Positions 8,638-19,270 are shown, counted from the stretch's first letter. The stretch: DNA of 64,000 nucleotides from Bacteroidales bacterium (GCA_014860575.1 JACZJK010000056.1:1-64000); one strand, 5' to 3'. The notes: a model not told the origin generated them from the letters alone. Made by a program: numbers and translations.

Positions 8638-10859
8638 CGCCTGTAAGCAATAATCTCAGCAACTGTGATGTGATCATTCCGGATACTGAACCGGATCTCT
8701 TTGAACAAGTAATCCACTCCGAGAATCTTATGCCATTTGAACCAATCGAGGTTGGAGATTTCGAGGGGAGTAAGGTGTTTTTCAATAGTGTATTCGCCTG
8801 GTGAGCTCAGGCGCCACTGGATAAAGTTTTTCCAACGTTTTTCGTATAGGCCGTATTGCCCATCGGGCCGCAAACCAAGGTTGGCATCGCTGATCTTATC
8901 GTTATTGTAATCATTCACATCGTTGCTGGCCATGGGATAATTGGCGGCGTTACTGTCCGTTTGTAAGCCGCGGTAGTGAACGAGCGCGAAACCGGGTTCA
9001 GAACGATAGGCTTCGGGCAGAATTTCAAAATTGCCGGCATGGTGGTAGGCGGGAATATGCCAGCCACGGGAATTGCCGCCGATGGTTGGATCAGTGTTTG
9101 GATATTCGGGATGATAAACAAAAGCGGCCGGGGCTGCTAATGGCAACTCAAGCTTTAATGCTTTGTCTTCTTCTTCCGGATCGAAGCTGCTTACTTCTTT
9201 AGAATAGTCAATGCTATGGAATATCCAGTTATAGACGCCGAAATCGGGATCATAATTCCAGATGAACCAGGCACGCCAGCGCCTTACAAAGAATGCATCG
9301 TTTACCTCATTGCCTGTGGATGGCAGATTGTTCCATAAACTTACTTCTCCCTTTATAGTGATACCATCGAGAGATTTCTGGAAGCTACCAATGTAATTAC
9401 ACTTTGGCGGCGTGGTTCGCATGATATAACCCTCAAAATCTTCGGCGCTAAGCCTGGGAACGCTCACAATATTATTACTGAACTCAATACTGCCGGTATC
9501 GTTGATGATATCGTCAATGTGCGCGAAAGTGATGGTTCGCAAAAGGTTGTTGACTTTGAACACAATGCCTAGGGTGGAGCAGATGTTTCGAAGGAAATCC
9601 CTGATTTCTGCATCGGGCAGGAAGGTTTTCAGCAACGGCGCATTGCCTGCAGGGAAATAATTGTTGATAATATCGGGGGTGATGCATGCGATGGTTTTGA
9701 GATCGGCCTGGTTGAAAACGTTGTTTATAATATGATACCCGGTGTGGTTGAAAATTTCTTTGATGATGAAAGCCAGGTAAGGCGAGGGTGAAAAAAGGTT
9801 GAGTAAACTATAATAAATGCCGTTTACCGGGCCGTGAACGACCCAGGGAAACACTCCATCGCGATAGTAATTTACCACGGGTGCGAAGCGCGAAAGTTGA
9901 TCTTTTGTATCGTTGATATCAATCTTGAAAAGGCTGTCGGGCAGGTTGCCCATGGCCTCGGGGTTGTGATAGGGATAGACTGAAAAATTAACATCGGGCC
10001 AGGTTTGCTGGGGTATTTCAGCGAATGGTGTGGTACCATCATCAATAAAGATATTACATCCAGGATCGAAGTGAAATTGAAGCCAGTACACCGGCCAAAA
10101 AAACACTGGTTCAACATTAAATATAAACCTTATTACATCCCCTTCAAGAAGTCCCAAAGGTCCATTAAAGACAAAGTTGTTACTTGTAATATCTGTGAAG
10201 TACAACGTTGCCATTCCGTTTTTCTCGACAATAAATTTTGGATTTTTACCAGCATCCACCTGATCATCGCCAACGGTACGCTTTTTAAACGCCCAGTTTA
10301 AAACAACATTCAAGTAATAGATTCCATCTGCAGGGCATGTCCATTCACCTGAAGTCACATCGAAGGCCGAAAAACTATCTATGGTAAGTACATCTGGAAT
10401 TATAACAAAATCGCGTGGGTTAACATTATTGTCTGAATATTCAAATAACTGGCTGTAGGATGCAAAGGTGATTTTCGGATCCCAGGGAACTGTTTCATCA
10501 ATATCCAGGTCGCGGAGCCTGGTATTGCCAAATGCTGCGCTCAGGCTGCCAACATCAACGGGCATGCTTACTTCTACCTCATTATTGTTGAGTTCGGTAA
10601 TGTTTGCTGTGCCGGCAAATTTCAGGATCCCAAAGCGCAGCAAGAAAGGATGCTGCCACGTTGGCTTTCCTTTTCTTGCCGGGCGGTGGGCGAATGAGAG
10701 CTCGCGCTTCAGTTCCTCAGTCAATGGTACACTAAAGTTAAAGATGAAGGATCCGGGGATTTTTCCTTCATCTGTAACAAATAGCGGATTGCGAAGAACC
10801 ACCGGGATATCGGCGGACTTTGTGTTGACGAGAGTGGAACCGAGGCGGAGGCTTAACAT
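8634..10859 (-). CDS. large phage structural protein, probably baseplate or tail
   Basis: A protein of about 741 residues without a recognised domain. It begins MLSLRLGSTLV and is rich in aromatic and beta-prone segments. It lies at the distal end of the tail-fibre cluster. I chose the ATG at 10859 because the in-frame ATG at 10877 lies inside a TTCAA-type spacer repeat. Its position after fibres and holin-like genes suggests a tail-tip, baseplate or adhesin component. That role rests on position only. Confidence 0.6.
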   Translation of the reverse strand: MLSLRLGSTLVNTKSADIPVVLRNPLFVTDEGKIPGSFIFNFSVPLTEELKRELSFAHRPARKGKPTWQHPFLLRFGILKFAGTANITELNNNEVEVSMPVDVGSLSAAFGNTRLRDLDIDETVPWDPKITFASYSQLFEYSDNNVNPRDFVIIPDVLTIDSFSAFDVTSGEWTCPADGIYYLNVVLNWAFKKRTVGDDQVDAGKNPKFIVEKNGMATLYFTDITSNNFVFNGPLGLLEGDVIRFIFNVEPVFFWPVYWLQFHFDPGCNIFIDDGTTPFAEIPQQTWPDVNFSVYPYHNPEAMGNLPDSLFKIDINDTKDQLSRFAPVVNYYRDGVFPWVVHGPVNGIYYSLLNLFSPSPYLAFIIKEIFNHTGYHIINNVFNQADLKTIACITPDIINNYFPAGNAPLLKTFLPDAEIRDFLRNICSTLGIVFKVNNLLRTITFAHIDDIINDTGSIEFSNNIVSVPRLSAEDFEGYIMRTTPPKCNYIGSFQKSLDGITIKGEVSLWNNLPSTGNEVNDAFFVRRWRAWFIWNYDPDFGVYNWIFHSIDYSKEVSSFDPEEEDKALKLELPLAAPAAFVYHPEYPNTDPTIGGNSRGWHIPAYHHAGNFEILPEAYRSEPGFALVHYRGLQTDSNAANYPMASNDVNDYNNDKISDANLGLRPDGQYGLYEKRWKNFIQWRLSSPGEYTIEKHLTPLEISNLDWFKWHKILGVDYLFKEIRFSIRNDHITVAEIIAYRR

Positions 10860-10860
10860 G

Positions 10861-10893
10861 GTAAATTCAAAATTCAAGATTCAAAATTCAAAG
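10861..10893. repeat. family A spacer repeat (TTCAA/GATTCAAAA)
   Basis: Imperfect tandem units of ATTCAAAATTCAAG directly upstream of a gene start. The same unit recurs at many other prophage gene boundaries and is absent from the host part of the window. Confidence 0.7.
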
Positions 10894-10911
10894 AAAACAG
10901 CCAGTTTAGGG

Positions 10912-12207
10912 TTAAAAGCTTACTTGCTTTCCAATATCTTGTGCCGACTTAGCACCAATTCCGGAAACACGTTCCAAGTCCTTAACGTCAGTGAAAGGTC
11001 TGGCGTCAAATATACGCTTTGCCAATACTTTGCCCACCCCCGTTATACCCTGCAACTCTTCCAGTGATGCAGTGTTAATATTGATCATATTGCTTACCGG
11101 TGCTTCCATCACAGTTGGTTCTTTAGCCGGGAATACACCGTTTGGAAATGGAAATACAGTAGGTGCTTCGCTTAATATCCAAACTTCCCATACCGGTTTA
11201 AGCACTAGTCCGGAAGGATTAAAATCTTGAACGTCTCCCATAATGTATTGCGCTTGGTTGATCTTTGAAGGATCAACATCGTCAGCCCGCCAAATAACTT
11301 TAAAAGGGTAATTAGTAGTTGATGCACCGTTAACAATACTTTCCTTATGTACATATTTACCGTTTACATCAAGTCCGGTGATTGATTGATTGACCGGGTG
11401 ATTCATCTGTATCATCAAATCTGCTAAATTTGTTGCCCATGTAGGGCGTGGTGTTTGCCAACTTATAATAGTTGCTGCAATAGGAACAACTGTTGGTATC
11501 GGTTCAACAGGAGTTTTCAGGCTTTCTACAAAAAAGACTCCACCCACCATCTCAGGAATGGTAAAAGTTCCCGTCGCTGTAAATTTCAGTGTTAGATAGC
11601 CAATGTAGCGTTTTCCCGTTTGTTGCTCAGGGAGTACGGAATGTGTTCCCCAATACCAATCTGGACCTCTCCATAGTTTCCAATCTCCTTCTCTTGACCA
11701 ATACGTGGCAGGGGTGATCTTCAGCGTGATTAGATTGTCCTGGTGCGTTCTTTCTACATAAAATATATTAAGGGCAGTAGCACCGTAACTAATCTGGTAA
11801 TTTTCGACGGCACTGCTTACGAACTCAATGCCCTGCGGCAAAGTGATTGTATGAGTTCCCGGGGTGCCCCACAGATCAACAATAAATTCATTACCTGTTG
11901 CAAGGTTAGAAGAACTGTATTTGAACTTGTTTGAAATAATAAATGCACCTTCCGGGTTCACCTTCATCATGTCAATCCTTGCCTGAGTAGTGGCTTCATA
12001 CGGTTCTTTTACTTCAAAGGTTTTACCGTTGTTAATGCCTGGAACCCGGACAAACAAAGTTCCCTTTGCTCCTTTAACCCACGACGTAAAATCAAATACA
12101 GAAACTTCATGCTTCTGATTGTTTTTCTTTACCGTGATTTCAATTGTTTGTGCAAAGCTCATCATCCCAATGAGCATAATGCTAAGAAATGTCATTAACT
12201 TTTTCAT
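10912..12207 (-). CDS. secreted protein with C-terminal helix-hairpin-helix
   Basis: 431 residues. Residues 1-19 are a signal peptide ending SFAQ. The middle is beta-rich with no family I recognise. The last 60 residues match the ComEA-type helix-hairpin-helix pair: ININTASLEELQGITGVG, then LERVSGIGAKSAQDI. That module binds DNA without sequence specificity, or serves as a protein-protein module. An exported DNA-binding protein at the end of a phage tail operon is unusual; DNA capture outside the cell or a virion role are possibilities. Its start overlaps the end of the upstream membrane-protein gene by 26 nt. Confidence 0.75.
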   Translation of the reverse strand: MKKLMTFLSIMLIGMMSFAQTIEITVKKNNQKHEVSVFDFTSWVKGAKGTLFVRVPGINNGKTFEVKEPYEATTQARIDMMKVNPEGAFIISNKFKYSSSNLATGNEFIVDLWGTPGTHTITLPQGIEFVSSAVENYQISYGATALNIFYVERTHQDNLITLKITPATYWSREGDWKLWRGPDWYWGTHSVLPEQQTGKRYIGYLTLKFTATGTFTIPEMVGGVFFVESLKTPVEPIPTVVPIAATIISWQTPRPTWATNLADLMIQMNHPVNQSITGLDVNGKYVHKESIVNGASTTNYPFKVIWRADDVDPSKINQAQYIMGDVQDFNPSGLVLKPVWEVWILSEAPTVFPFPNGVFPAKEPTVMEAPVSNMININTASLEELQGITGVGKVLAKRIFDARPFTDVKDLERVSGIGAKSAQDIGKQVSF

Positions 12208-12541
12208 TGTTTTTGGGTTTAAGTTGATTGAAAAATTGGTACACTATGTTTAGGTATCCGGCATCAAATGCACCGTTTGATGCTAGTCCGATAAATATTC
12301 CCCATGACATTGAGTAGAAAAGATTAAGCTCAGAAAAGAATCCAAGGTTAAACTTCCATCCCAAAAAGGATAGTAACATTGCAACTACTTGACTGACTAT
12401 CTGAGCTGTTACAATTTCTCGTTTGAATACAGTGAATAACACTTTGTGCTTCCACTTAAGTTGCTGCTTTAGTGCCTCCACAATGAGAGGAACCAACGCA
12501 GCAAGGGCTAAGGGATGAATAAAATATTCCATGTTACTCAT
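12182..12541 (-). CDS. small membrane protein, holin-like
   Basis: 119 residues with about three hydrophobic segments (FIHPLALAALVPLIVEAL; IVSQVVAMLLSFLGW; FYSMSWGIFIGLAS) and a charged C-terminal tail (QLKPKNNEK). Size and topology fit a phage holin, but there is no clear family motif. It lies between a hypothetical gene and the secreted helix-hairpin-helix gene, overlapping both, far from the endolysin at 35 kb. Confidence 0.5.
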   Translation of the reverse strand: MSNMEYFIHPLALAALVPLIVEALKQQLKWKHKVLFTVFKREIVTAQIVSQVVAMLLSFLGWKFNLGFFSELNLFYSMSWGIFIGLASNGAFDAGYLNIVYQFFNQLKPKNNEKVNDIS

Positions 12542-13097
12542 CTTTTATCATCCACGCTATTGCCGTGAATGACATTTCTGAAATATCAGGGTTCACATCT
12601 TCAAGTGAAATGGTATGCAGTTTCAGTTCTTCCGGGAATTCAAAATCTAAATTGAGGAAGTCAATGTACTTTTCCCGGTTGTCTGCCATTTCTTTAATTG
12701 CATCAGCATATTCCTTTTCAAGTTTTGCCTTTGCCTTCAAGTATTTATCTGAGGTAATATCCACATCAAAAACTTCGAGTGATTGACCTGTTTGTGGATT
12801 TGTTATTGTCTTAGTTTTTGGATTTCCTTTCTCATCTTTAGAAAGGTCCTCAAACATTTGCTGATTTTTTTTCTCATATTCCTTGTATGCAGCTGATTTC
12901 GGGAAACGTTTTTCAAAAGATAAATCCCTTGGTGGTTTTCCCTCAGCAGCATTTCCAGGGTGCGCCAGTGCTGCAAGCTTTGTTAAGTTACGATCCCGTG
13001 CATAAAGCAGTTTCACGCCTTTGAGGTTTAATACCTGGTTAAGCATGTTGTAGCGTTCAACAATGTCACCATTTTTTAATTTGATTTCTGTGTTCAT
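12534..13097 (-). CDS. hypothetical phage protein, charged
   Basis: 187 residues, not recognised. It is highly charged, with a Lys/Glu-rich helical middle (KAKLEKEYADAIKEMADNRE). The C-terminal segment, EDVNPDISEMSFTAIAWMI, resembles a short interaction module. It is co-directional between the tail fibre and the holin-like gene and overlaps the latter by 8 nt, so they are probably co-translated. Confidence 0.6.
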   Translation of the reverse strand: MNTEIKLKNGDIVERYNMLNQVLNLKGVKLLYARDRNLTKLAALAHPGNAAEGKPPRDLSFEKRFPKSAAYKEYEKKNQQMFEDLSKDEKGNPKTKTITNPQTGQSLEVFDVDITSDKYLKAKAKLEKEYADAIKEMADNREKYIDFLNLDFEFPEELKLHTISLEDVNPDISEMSFTAIAWMIKDE

Positions 13098-13118
13098 AAA
13101 AATTTGTTTTGATGAATA

Positions 13119-16100
13119 TTAAGAAGGATTTTCGGTATCAAAATATGCTGGTATTTCTACTATATTCCCATTTATTCTTGTTCTGATTTTCCGGTTTGGG
13201 GTAACTGTGCCTGTGAGAAGGCTCTCAAACAAAAACGTGCTGTTTCCTGCTCCCGTTACTATTGCACCGTTGTGCATTACCGCAAAGTTTTCCTGTCCGG
13301 TGTTTTTCAGTGCAAACAATTTACCCGAAGTCATATCATTCCATGTTCCCATCATAAAAGCGATGTTAGTTGCTCCTGATACTTGCCTTGCATTGAAATC
13401 CAGCACAGTCATGCTGCCACTATCCTCAATAGTTGCTTTTATCAAAGAACCAGCCTTTACCCCTGAACCACTAAGAACATCCCTTATTCCCAGTATAGTT
13501 CCGGTAACATTGTAACTGCTATTGTAAACTCTCTGCAAATACATGGTTTCAACTGAGTTATTTGCTGTCAAAGTTCCACTACGAATAATATCCGCAGCCC
13601 TACCAGCCAATGAAGTTGCTTTTATAGCATGAACAGAACCAGAAACATCCAAACCTAATGCTGTGTATTTGAAATTAGATGACGCTCCAAATACTCCATT
13701 ATTATTATACTGAATCTCTGTATCACTGCCTGCTGGTTGAGTTGCAGTGATTGTGTGAAGCACAAATTTACCGCTGGCATCTATGCCTACATTCCTTACT
13801 CCGCTACCTGCTAATGGATTGCATATAATGGAGCCTGCTGTATAAAGTGATATTCCAGCGTCAGGTGTGAAAATATTAGCATTCGGTACTCCCAGGATTA
13901 AAGAGGTTTCGATAGCAGCCCTACCACCATTACCAACTACTAAATCAGCCAGCGGACTTGTTATACCCAATCCAAACCTACCATCATTACGAAACGTAAA
14001 CATCTGCGTTCCTGTACTACTGAAAAGCCTCAATACAGAAGCGGCAGAAGTAGCAGTACTTCCGTAAAACAAATAATCTCCGTATCCCGTGCTTCCTCTT
14101 GAACTTAGCGATAATACAGATTCAGAAATACGAGCATTAGGAAATGTATTAAATAATGAAAAAGTGCCTAAATATATGACTGATGAAGCTCCGTATCCAA
14201 CGGCACCACGTATTGAAAGCCTGATTGCTGATGCGCTTCTTGCTCCTGCCGTATAAGCGACCGAATCCATAGGTGCAAACGAAAACATAGAAGTCAATGA
14301 CAATCCTGCGCCTGAATAATCTTTTGTTGTGTACCAGTTACCATCGTGTGTACTTTTGATTTCAAACTTGAATGAGGTTATCATGTTGTTATTCGTGTAA
14401 CCACCCAAATAACCCCAACCTTCCTGAGTACCTATCAGTACTGTTGCTCCTGCCCAATCAATTCTATTAAACAAAGCTGTAGCAGTGTTACTGTGTGCAA
14501 TTTCTATAACTGCCCATGTGGAAGGATTGCCCTCACTCATAGCAGATATATCAATCGTAAGGTTCCCTGTGGAGTTATTCCCATCAAACAAAGCCGAAGC
14601 ACTTCCGGGTATATTCTGCATTGAAATAGAAATGCCAGTATCAACCAATGCTCTTCTATCAATATTGTACAATAAATCCTCTCTGCCCATTACGAAAGTA
14701 GGAGCAATTAGATACTGGTTATTTGCGAATCTTATGTTACTTGTTATTGCAGGCGTACTTGCCCAAGCTAACTGGCTTCCGAAATTGTAGTTAACTCCAT
14801 TATGACAAAACGTGTCCTTAACTACATATCCTAAACTATTACTATTATCAGCAACAGCTACTCTTGTGAATGAAGTATTCACTGCCAAACCCTGAAACCT
14901 GACACTGCCTGTGGTATGAAGTTGCGATGTAGGAGAAATGCCGATGCCAACGTTTCCTGTAAAACTAACGACACCCGTATTAAGAAAACTGTAGTTAACT
15001 ATGCCACTCCTAACCTCAACATTTCCGGTAGCTGCGTTTATTTGGAAGAATTCTTTCCATGTGGATGAAATAGGGTCAAATATGGATTGCATACCTTCAT
15101 GTGCACCATCACTTCTTTTTCTAAGGGAATTTATTAAAATTGCACCGTTTCCGGCAACAGAACTTGAATTTTGTAACCTAATATTTGCTATTGTTTCCTG
15201 CGTACCAGGTGTTGCAGAATAATCTCGCTCCAAATATAAAATAGCCGATGCATCATTCCTTGATACTCTAATGTTTCCATTTGATACGTGTAACCTCTCA
15301 GTAGCAACAGCAATATTAACTCCCAAATTTCCATCAATTCGCGCATTTGCTCCAACGTGCAAAGCTTCTGTAGGATCAACATTGAATATGGCCCCTGTCA
15401 TTGGTAAAGCGATGCCTAGGTAGCCATTTGGGGCAAGTAGCATAGCATCTGTTACGACTTGTTCCCGCGATGTTCTGAATGTAATAGAACCGGCGGCAAG
15501 AGTACCCGTTCCTGCTTTGACTTTGAATTGAATATTACCTACTGTTCTCCATCCATTATTATAATAGGCTCTTGAAGCAATTGCTCCGATAACATCATCT
15601 ACATCACAATTTACAGGTACGTCAAAAGTTCCTCTTGATTTATTATAAACAACACCGGCAGCAATAGCATCGTCTTTATGTCTATCAAACCAAACCTGAT
15701 CATCTGAGACAACTTGGAAAGGTTTCTGTGGAGCAGTCGTACCGAATCCAATTCTGCCATTAACGCTGTCCTGGTAAAGTAAACTATTTCCAAGTGTATT
15801 AACACCTGTAGCAACAGGAATATAACCATTAGCTAGTGTTCCTGAAATAAATCCAGAAACACTTGGAATGTTATCGTCAACATATTTTTTATTTACAAGA
15901 CTGTGGTCGCTTGTAGGCACATATAAAGTTGAGTCATACTTTCTAATCTGTTGATCATCTGCTCTGAGTGTTATGCTATTTTCACAAATCAGTTCTATTA
16001 TCCCATCATCGCCTAAATAAAAAAGCGTTGTAGGCAATAGTCTATTCCTGATATAGCCGTAACCATACATTTCTAAATTTGTAGCAACCCAGCCTCCGCT

Positions 16101-16652
16101 GCCATTAGAAGTATTGAAAGTATTAAGAGAGCCTTCTGACTGAATATCTAACCTCTTTGTAGCACCATTCACCCTTGCAAATACTCCGCTTGAAGTAGTC
16201 CATATATCGCCATTGGCAAAAGCAGTAGGAGTTGCGCCATGAGGTAGATTAATAGAAGCATACCCGGTTGCAGGTGTAGCAAATAGTGTTTTCTGCTGCG
16301 AAAAGAAATAACCGTCAGCTGAAAAGTCTATATTATTACCACTCCCTGTGAAATCAATTTGAATCCTAACAGGATGAATATCAATAATATTTACAGTGCC
16401 TTTTACTACTACTCTTCCTGAAGTTAGCTTAAATTTTCCAAGGTCAACATCGCCAGTTGCACCGGTGTAGGGAACAAGGCCAGCAGAACTAATATTTCCT
16501 GAGTGGTAAATTAAACTTTCGACACCCGCTGGGGTCTTGTGATATAATTCACCAGATTTTACTCCAAAGCCAATTGCGCCAGCTTCTACTGCTACCAAAT
16601 CAGAGGTATCAGCAAACTCAACTAAGTAAGCAAACCGCTTTCCCTTCCCCAT
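13119..16652 (-). CDS. phage tail fibre / receptor-binding protein
   Basis: 1177 residues. The N-terminal part has the phage-fibre segment LVPYTGATGDVDLGKFKLTS. The body repeats the motif seen in fibres and spikes: a glycine-rich turn followed by a beta strand (GRIGFGTTAPQKPFQV, NVGIGISPTSQLHTTGSV, GRFGLGITSPLADLVV). These motifs usually precede a peptidase S74 chaperone, but no S74 Ser-Lys dyad region is visible at the C-terminus (GNIVEIPAYFDTENPS). It probably forms trimeric fibres that recognise the host surface. Confidence 0.8.
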   Translation of the reverse strand: MGKGKRFAYLVEFADTSDLVAVEAGAIGFGVKSGELYHKTPAGVESLIYHSGNISSAGLVPYTGATGDVDLGKFKLTSGRVVVKGTVNIIDIHPVRIQIDFTGSGNNIDFSADGYFFSQQKTLFATPATGYASINLPHGATPTAFANGDIWTTSSGVFARVNGATKRLDIQSEGSLNTFNTSNGSGGWVATNLEMYGYGYIRNRLLPTTLFYLGDDGIIELICENSITLRADDQQIRKYDSTLYVPTSDHSLVNKKYVDDNIPSVSGFISGTLANGYIPVATGVNTLGNSLLYQDSVNGRIGFGTTAPQKPFQVVSDDQVWFDRHKDDAIAAGVVYNKSRGTFDVPVNCDVDDVIGAIASRAYYNNGWRTVGNIQFKVKAGTGTLAAGSITFRTSREQVVTDAMLLAPNGYLGIALPMTGAIFNVDPTEALHVGANARIDGNLGVNIAVATERLHVSNGNIRVSRNDASAILYLERDYSATPGTQETIANIRLQNSSSVAGNGAILINSLRKRSDGAHEGMQSIFDPISSTWKEFFQINAATGNVEVRSGIVNYSFLNTGVVSFTGNVGIGISPTSQLHTTGSVRFQGLAVNTSFTRVAVADNSNSLGYVVKDTFCHNGVNYNFGSQLAWASTPAITSNIRFANNQYLIAPTFVMGREDLLYNIDRRALVDTGISISMQNIPGSASALFDGNNSTGNLTIDISAMSEGNPSTWAVIEIAHSNTATALFNRIDWAGATVLIGTQEGWGYLGGYTNNNMITSFKFEIKSTHDGNWYTTKDYSGAGLSLTSMFSFAPMDSVAYTAGARSASAIRLSIRGAVGYGASSVIYLGTFSLFNTFPNARISESVLSLSSRGSTGYGDYLFYGSTATSAASVLRLFSSTGTQMFTFRNDGRFGLGITSPLADLVVGNGGRAAIETSLILGVPNANIFTPDAGISLYTAGSIICNPLAGSGVRNVGIDASGKFVLHTITATQPAGSDTEIQYNNNGVFGASSNFKYTALGLDVSGSVHAIKATSLAGRAADIIRSGTLTANNSVETMYLQRVYNSSYNVTGTILGIRDVLSGSGVKAGSLIKATIEDSGSMTVLDFNARQVSGATNIAFMMGTWNDMTSGKLFALKNTGQENFAVMHNGAIVTGAGNSTFLFESLLTGTVTPNRKIRTRINGNIVEIPAYFDTENPS

Positions 16653-16656
16653 TGTA

Positions 16657-18717
16657 TTAGTCTCCTACAACCGATCCTTTGAATCCTGTAATTACCAAGT
16701 AAGAGCCTGCAGGCCAGTTTTCACTTGAATCACAAACAACAGATTTAGAGGAAGCGTTAACTTGATAGTCAACTTCGTATTTCCGGTAAGTTCCGCTTTC
16801 AGCTCTCCAAATCATTACATCCACAATTTCATCAAAACCGTGGGTAGCTGCTGTAACCGTAACTGTATTTGCTGCTGAAGACAGGCGAACCGGGTATGTG
16901 GCAAGTGTGCGGGCTGGAAGCTCCGTGAAAGAAATGGCCTCTAAGCCAATTGCTCCTGTTGATGTTGCCCTTAGAAACTTTCCGACATCTCCCTCTGTAA
17001 TTGTTGCAGGCATTGCATAAGATGAGTATGAATTTCCCGTTCCATGAGATTTGAGAAAATGGTTTGCAGTTCCTATTGCTAAAACAACTAATGGATTTGT
17101 GCCATTGCCAAGTAACAAGGCTCCATTTGTTACGGTTCCTAATCCTGTACCACCCCTGGGTACTTCAAGATTTTCTTGTGTGGTAACTTTACCGTCGATT
17201 CCTACAACAACCACAGTGCTTGTGGGCAGATTGGCCATTTTACTCCATGCAATAGCGGCTGTAGCTGAAATATTAGCGTTGGTTATTTCCGCAAAAACAA
17301 GCGCACTTGATGTTTGCATTAACACCCTACCATCTGCACCACATTGTAATTGAGCCGGAACACCTGATGAATTTGTAGCACGGGCAAGAATTGACCTTGC
17401 TGTAATTGTAGCCAAACTGATTACATTCCCGGTTGAAATAGCAATTCCTGTTCCGGCTGTGTAAAATCCTGTTCCACCAATTTGAACCCATGCGGTACTG
17501 TTAAAAGTCCATTTGGTATCCTCATATGTTTGGCCTTCCCCTACCCAAACAGTATGACCTTCCTGTGGTAAATCAGCACCAGTTCCGTCTTGCTGAATTG
17601 TCCATGTCCAGTTACCAGTAGTACCGCTTGCTTGGTATATTTTGTTAATTTGTGTCGCACTACTTGAATCAAAAACAACTACCCTCATTCCAGAAATTGT
17701 TGTAACGTTATCAATTGTGTTTGTCGTAGTTGTTAATTGTGCAGCAGGATTATCAAATGCTACCTTACAAGCAGGACGATTGTGTATACCAAGTGTAACA
17801 AGGTCATACAGATTATTTACCTGCCCCTGAGTTTTCCCAAAGGCTTGCAATATGTTATCTGTTGCAAGAATAGTTGTTGATGCTCCTGATGTAAATCCAG
17901 TTAAAACTGTACCTAAAACAGTTGCAGAAAAGTTGGAAATATGACTTGATGTTAGCGAAGTCCAAGCAATATCAAAATTTTCGGACATTAATACCTGACC
18001 AGTTGACCCTTTAGCCCTTCTTTGGTATTTGGCTCCCAATGTATTATACACAAGCAAATCACCACCAGAATCATCACCTGATTTACCTATGAGTGTATTC
18101 AAGTCAGCAGAAAACGTTTTATTCGTCAACGTTTGCACCGCGTTTAGATACACAATATCGTTTGGAATGCTCCCAATATCAGACCAAGTAATATTAGCCC
18201 AAGTAGCAGTACCTGATGCACTATATTTCAACCAATTGCCTGCTGAGCCACCCGTAGGGATATGTTTGTGTCCAGCTGTAGTCAAATGGCTAATTTGAGC
18301 AGCCCCGCCAATAAGTTGTCTGGTACTGTTATCCAAGCTTATTGATCCGGTTGCTGTCAATACTCCCATTGTGGGTTGGATGTCACTCCACACCTGGGCA
18401 GTGGTTCTGAACTCCAACCCGTTTGGAGTTGAATTTACCCGCATGTAATTACCGGCTGCTCCTGAGTAGTTAGCAGGTGTATCATTCAATTCAATGAAGT
18501 TATTTTTCACATCTGATGAAACCGCCAGGGTGTGGTTTGCGCTTTCACCACGGTACATTAACCGACCACCGGATTCCGCATGATATACAATTTTGCGCTT
18601 AATGGTTCCAAGGTAAGTGGCTGCGTTTGCAGCTGTAGCAACACCATACATAAGCTGATTAAGAATGTCGTTGTGCTGGATATCCAGCCCCTGACCAAAA
18701 GTTCTTCTTTCTGCCAT
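16657..18717 (-). CDS. phage tail fibre protein
   Basis: 686 residues beginning MAERRTFGQGLDIQHND. Contains fibre-like sequence with the recurring TLTNKTFS and GSTGQVLMSENF segments, a central domain (KIYQASGTTGNWTWTIQQDG, EGHTVWVGEGQTYED), and a C-terminal beta-rich domain. It ends 5 nt before the larger fibre gene, suggesting they are expressed and assembled together. Confidence 0.75.
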   Translation of the reverse strand: MAERRTFGQGLDIQHNDILNQLMYGVATAANAATYLGTIKRKIVYHAESGGRLMYRGESANHTLAVSSDVKNNFIELNDTPANYSGAAGNYMRVNSTPNGLEFRTTAQVWSDIQPTMGVLTATGSISLDNSTRQLIGGAAQISHLTTAGHKHIPTGGSAGNWLKYSASGTATWANITWSDIGSIPNDIVYLNAVQTLTNKTFSADLNTLIGKSGDDSGGDLLVYNTLGAKYQRRAKGSTGQVLMSENFDIAWTSLTSSHISNFSATVLGTVLTGFTSGASTTILATDNILQAFGKTQGQVNNLYDLVTLGIHNRPACKVAFDNPAAQLTTTTNTIDNVTTISGMRVVVFDSSSATQINKIYQASGTTGNWTWTIQQDGTGADLPQEGHTVWVGEGQTYEDTKWTFNSTAWVQIGGTGFYTAGTGIAISTGNVISLATITARSILARATNSSGVPAQLQCGADGRVLMQTSSALVFAEITNANISATAAIAWSKMANLPTSTVVVVGIDGKVTTQENLEVPRGGTGLGTVTNGALLLGNGTNPLVVLAIGTANHFLKSHGTGNSYSSYAMPATITEGDVGKFLRATSTGAIGLEAISFTELPARTLATYPVRLSSAANTVTVTAATHGFDEIVDVMIWRAESGTYRKYEVDYQVNASSKSVVCDSSENWPAGSYLVITGFKGSVVGD

Positions 18718-18736
18718 GATTTCTGTTTATTTGAGG

Positions 18737-19270
18737 TTATTTAATTACTGCAATATGGGAATCAAGTATAAATGTGGATTCCCAATAAATTCTGCCAACA
18801 CTATTAATATCGTAATGCACAAATATCATTTTCCTTTTTGTTTCCTCACCATCAGGATAAACATGATAGAAATCCACCTGTATATCTGCGCCAAGATTAT
18901 GTTGATGTGTTTCAATGTAACCAGCCATTCCTTCAACCAACACTATTGCTACACCCTGTAATGGTAAGTCATCAAATATGATCTTTCCAGTTCCCGGTTC
19001 TGCTCTGACGTACTTCCCCCAATGTTCTTGAGGCGCTGGGGCGTGATCCGCTTCGCTGGTTATTGAGTGCAGCCGTGAGTGAACTTCGCCAATGCTGTTT
19101 ATTCCTCCACCAATTAGCACGACAAGCTTCTCACCATTTTCATCAATCCTCAAACCCCAAAGCTTTCCATCTGCCTGGTTCCATATCGCAGTTTCACTGT
19201 CAGGGAAATGGTTTACATTGGGCTTTACTCCTGGCTTTCTAGTTCGTTTGATTTTAAATACCTCTGACAT
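18737..19270 (-). CDS. phage tail-fibre associated protein
   Basis: 177 residues. It contains the HSITSEADHAP motif common near the junction of fibre proteins in Bacteroidota phages, and a beta-rich C-terminal part. It lies between the C-type-lectin-like baseplate gene and the fibre genes. It is probably a fibre or fibre-attachment subunit; the precise role is unknown. Confidence 0.6.
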   Translation of the reverse strand: MSEVFKIKRTRKPGVKPNVNHFPDSETAIWNQADGKLWGLRIDENGEKLVVLIGGGINSIGEVHSRLHSITSEADHAPAPQEHWGKYVRAEPGTGKIIFDDLPLQGVAIVLVEGMAGYIETHQHNLGADIQVDFYHVYPDGEETKRKMIFVHYDINSVGRIYWESTFILDSHIAVIK

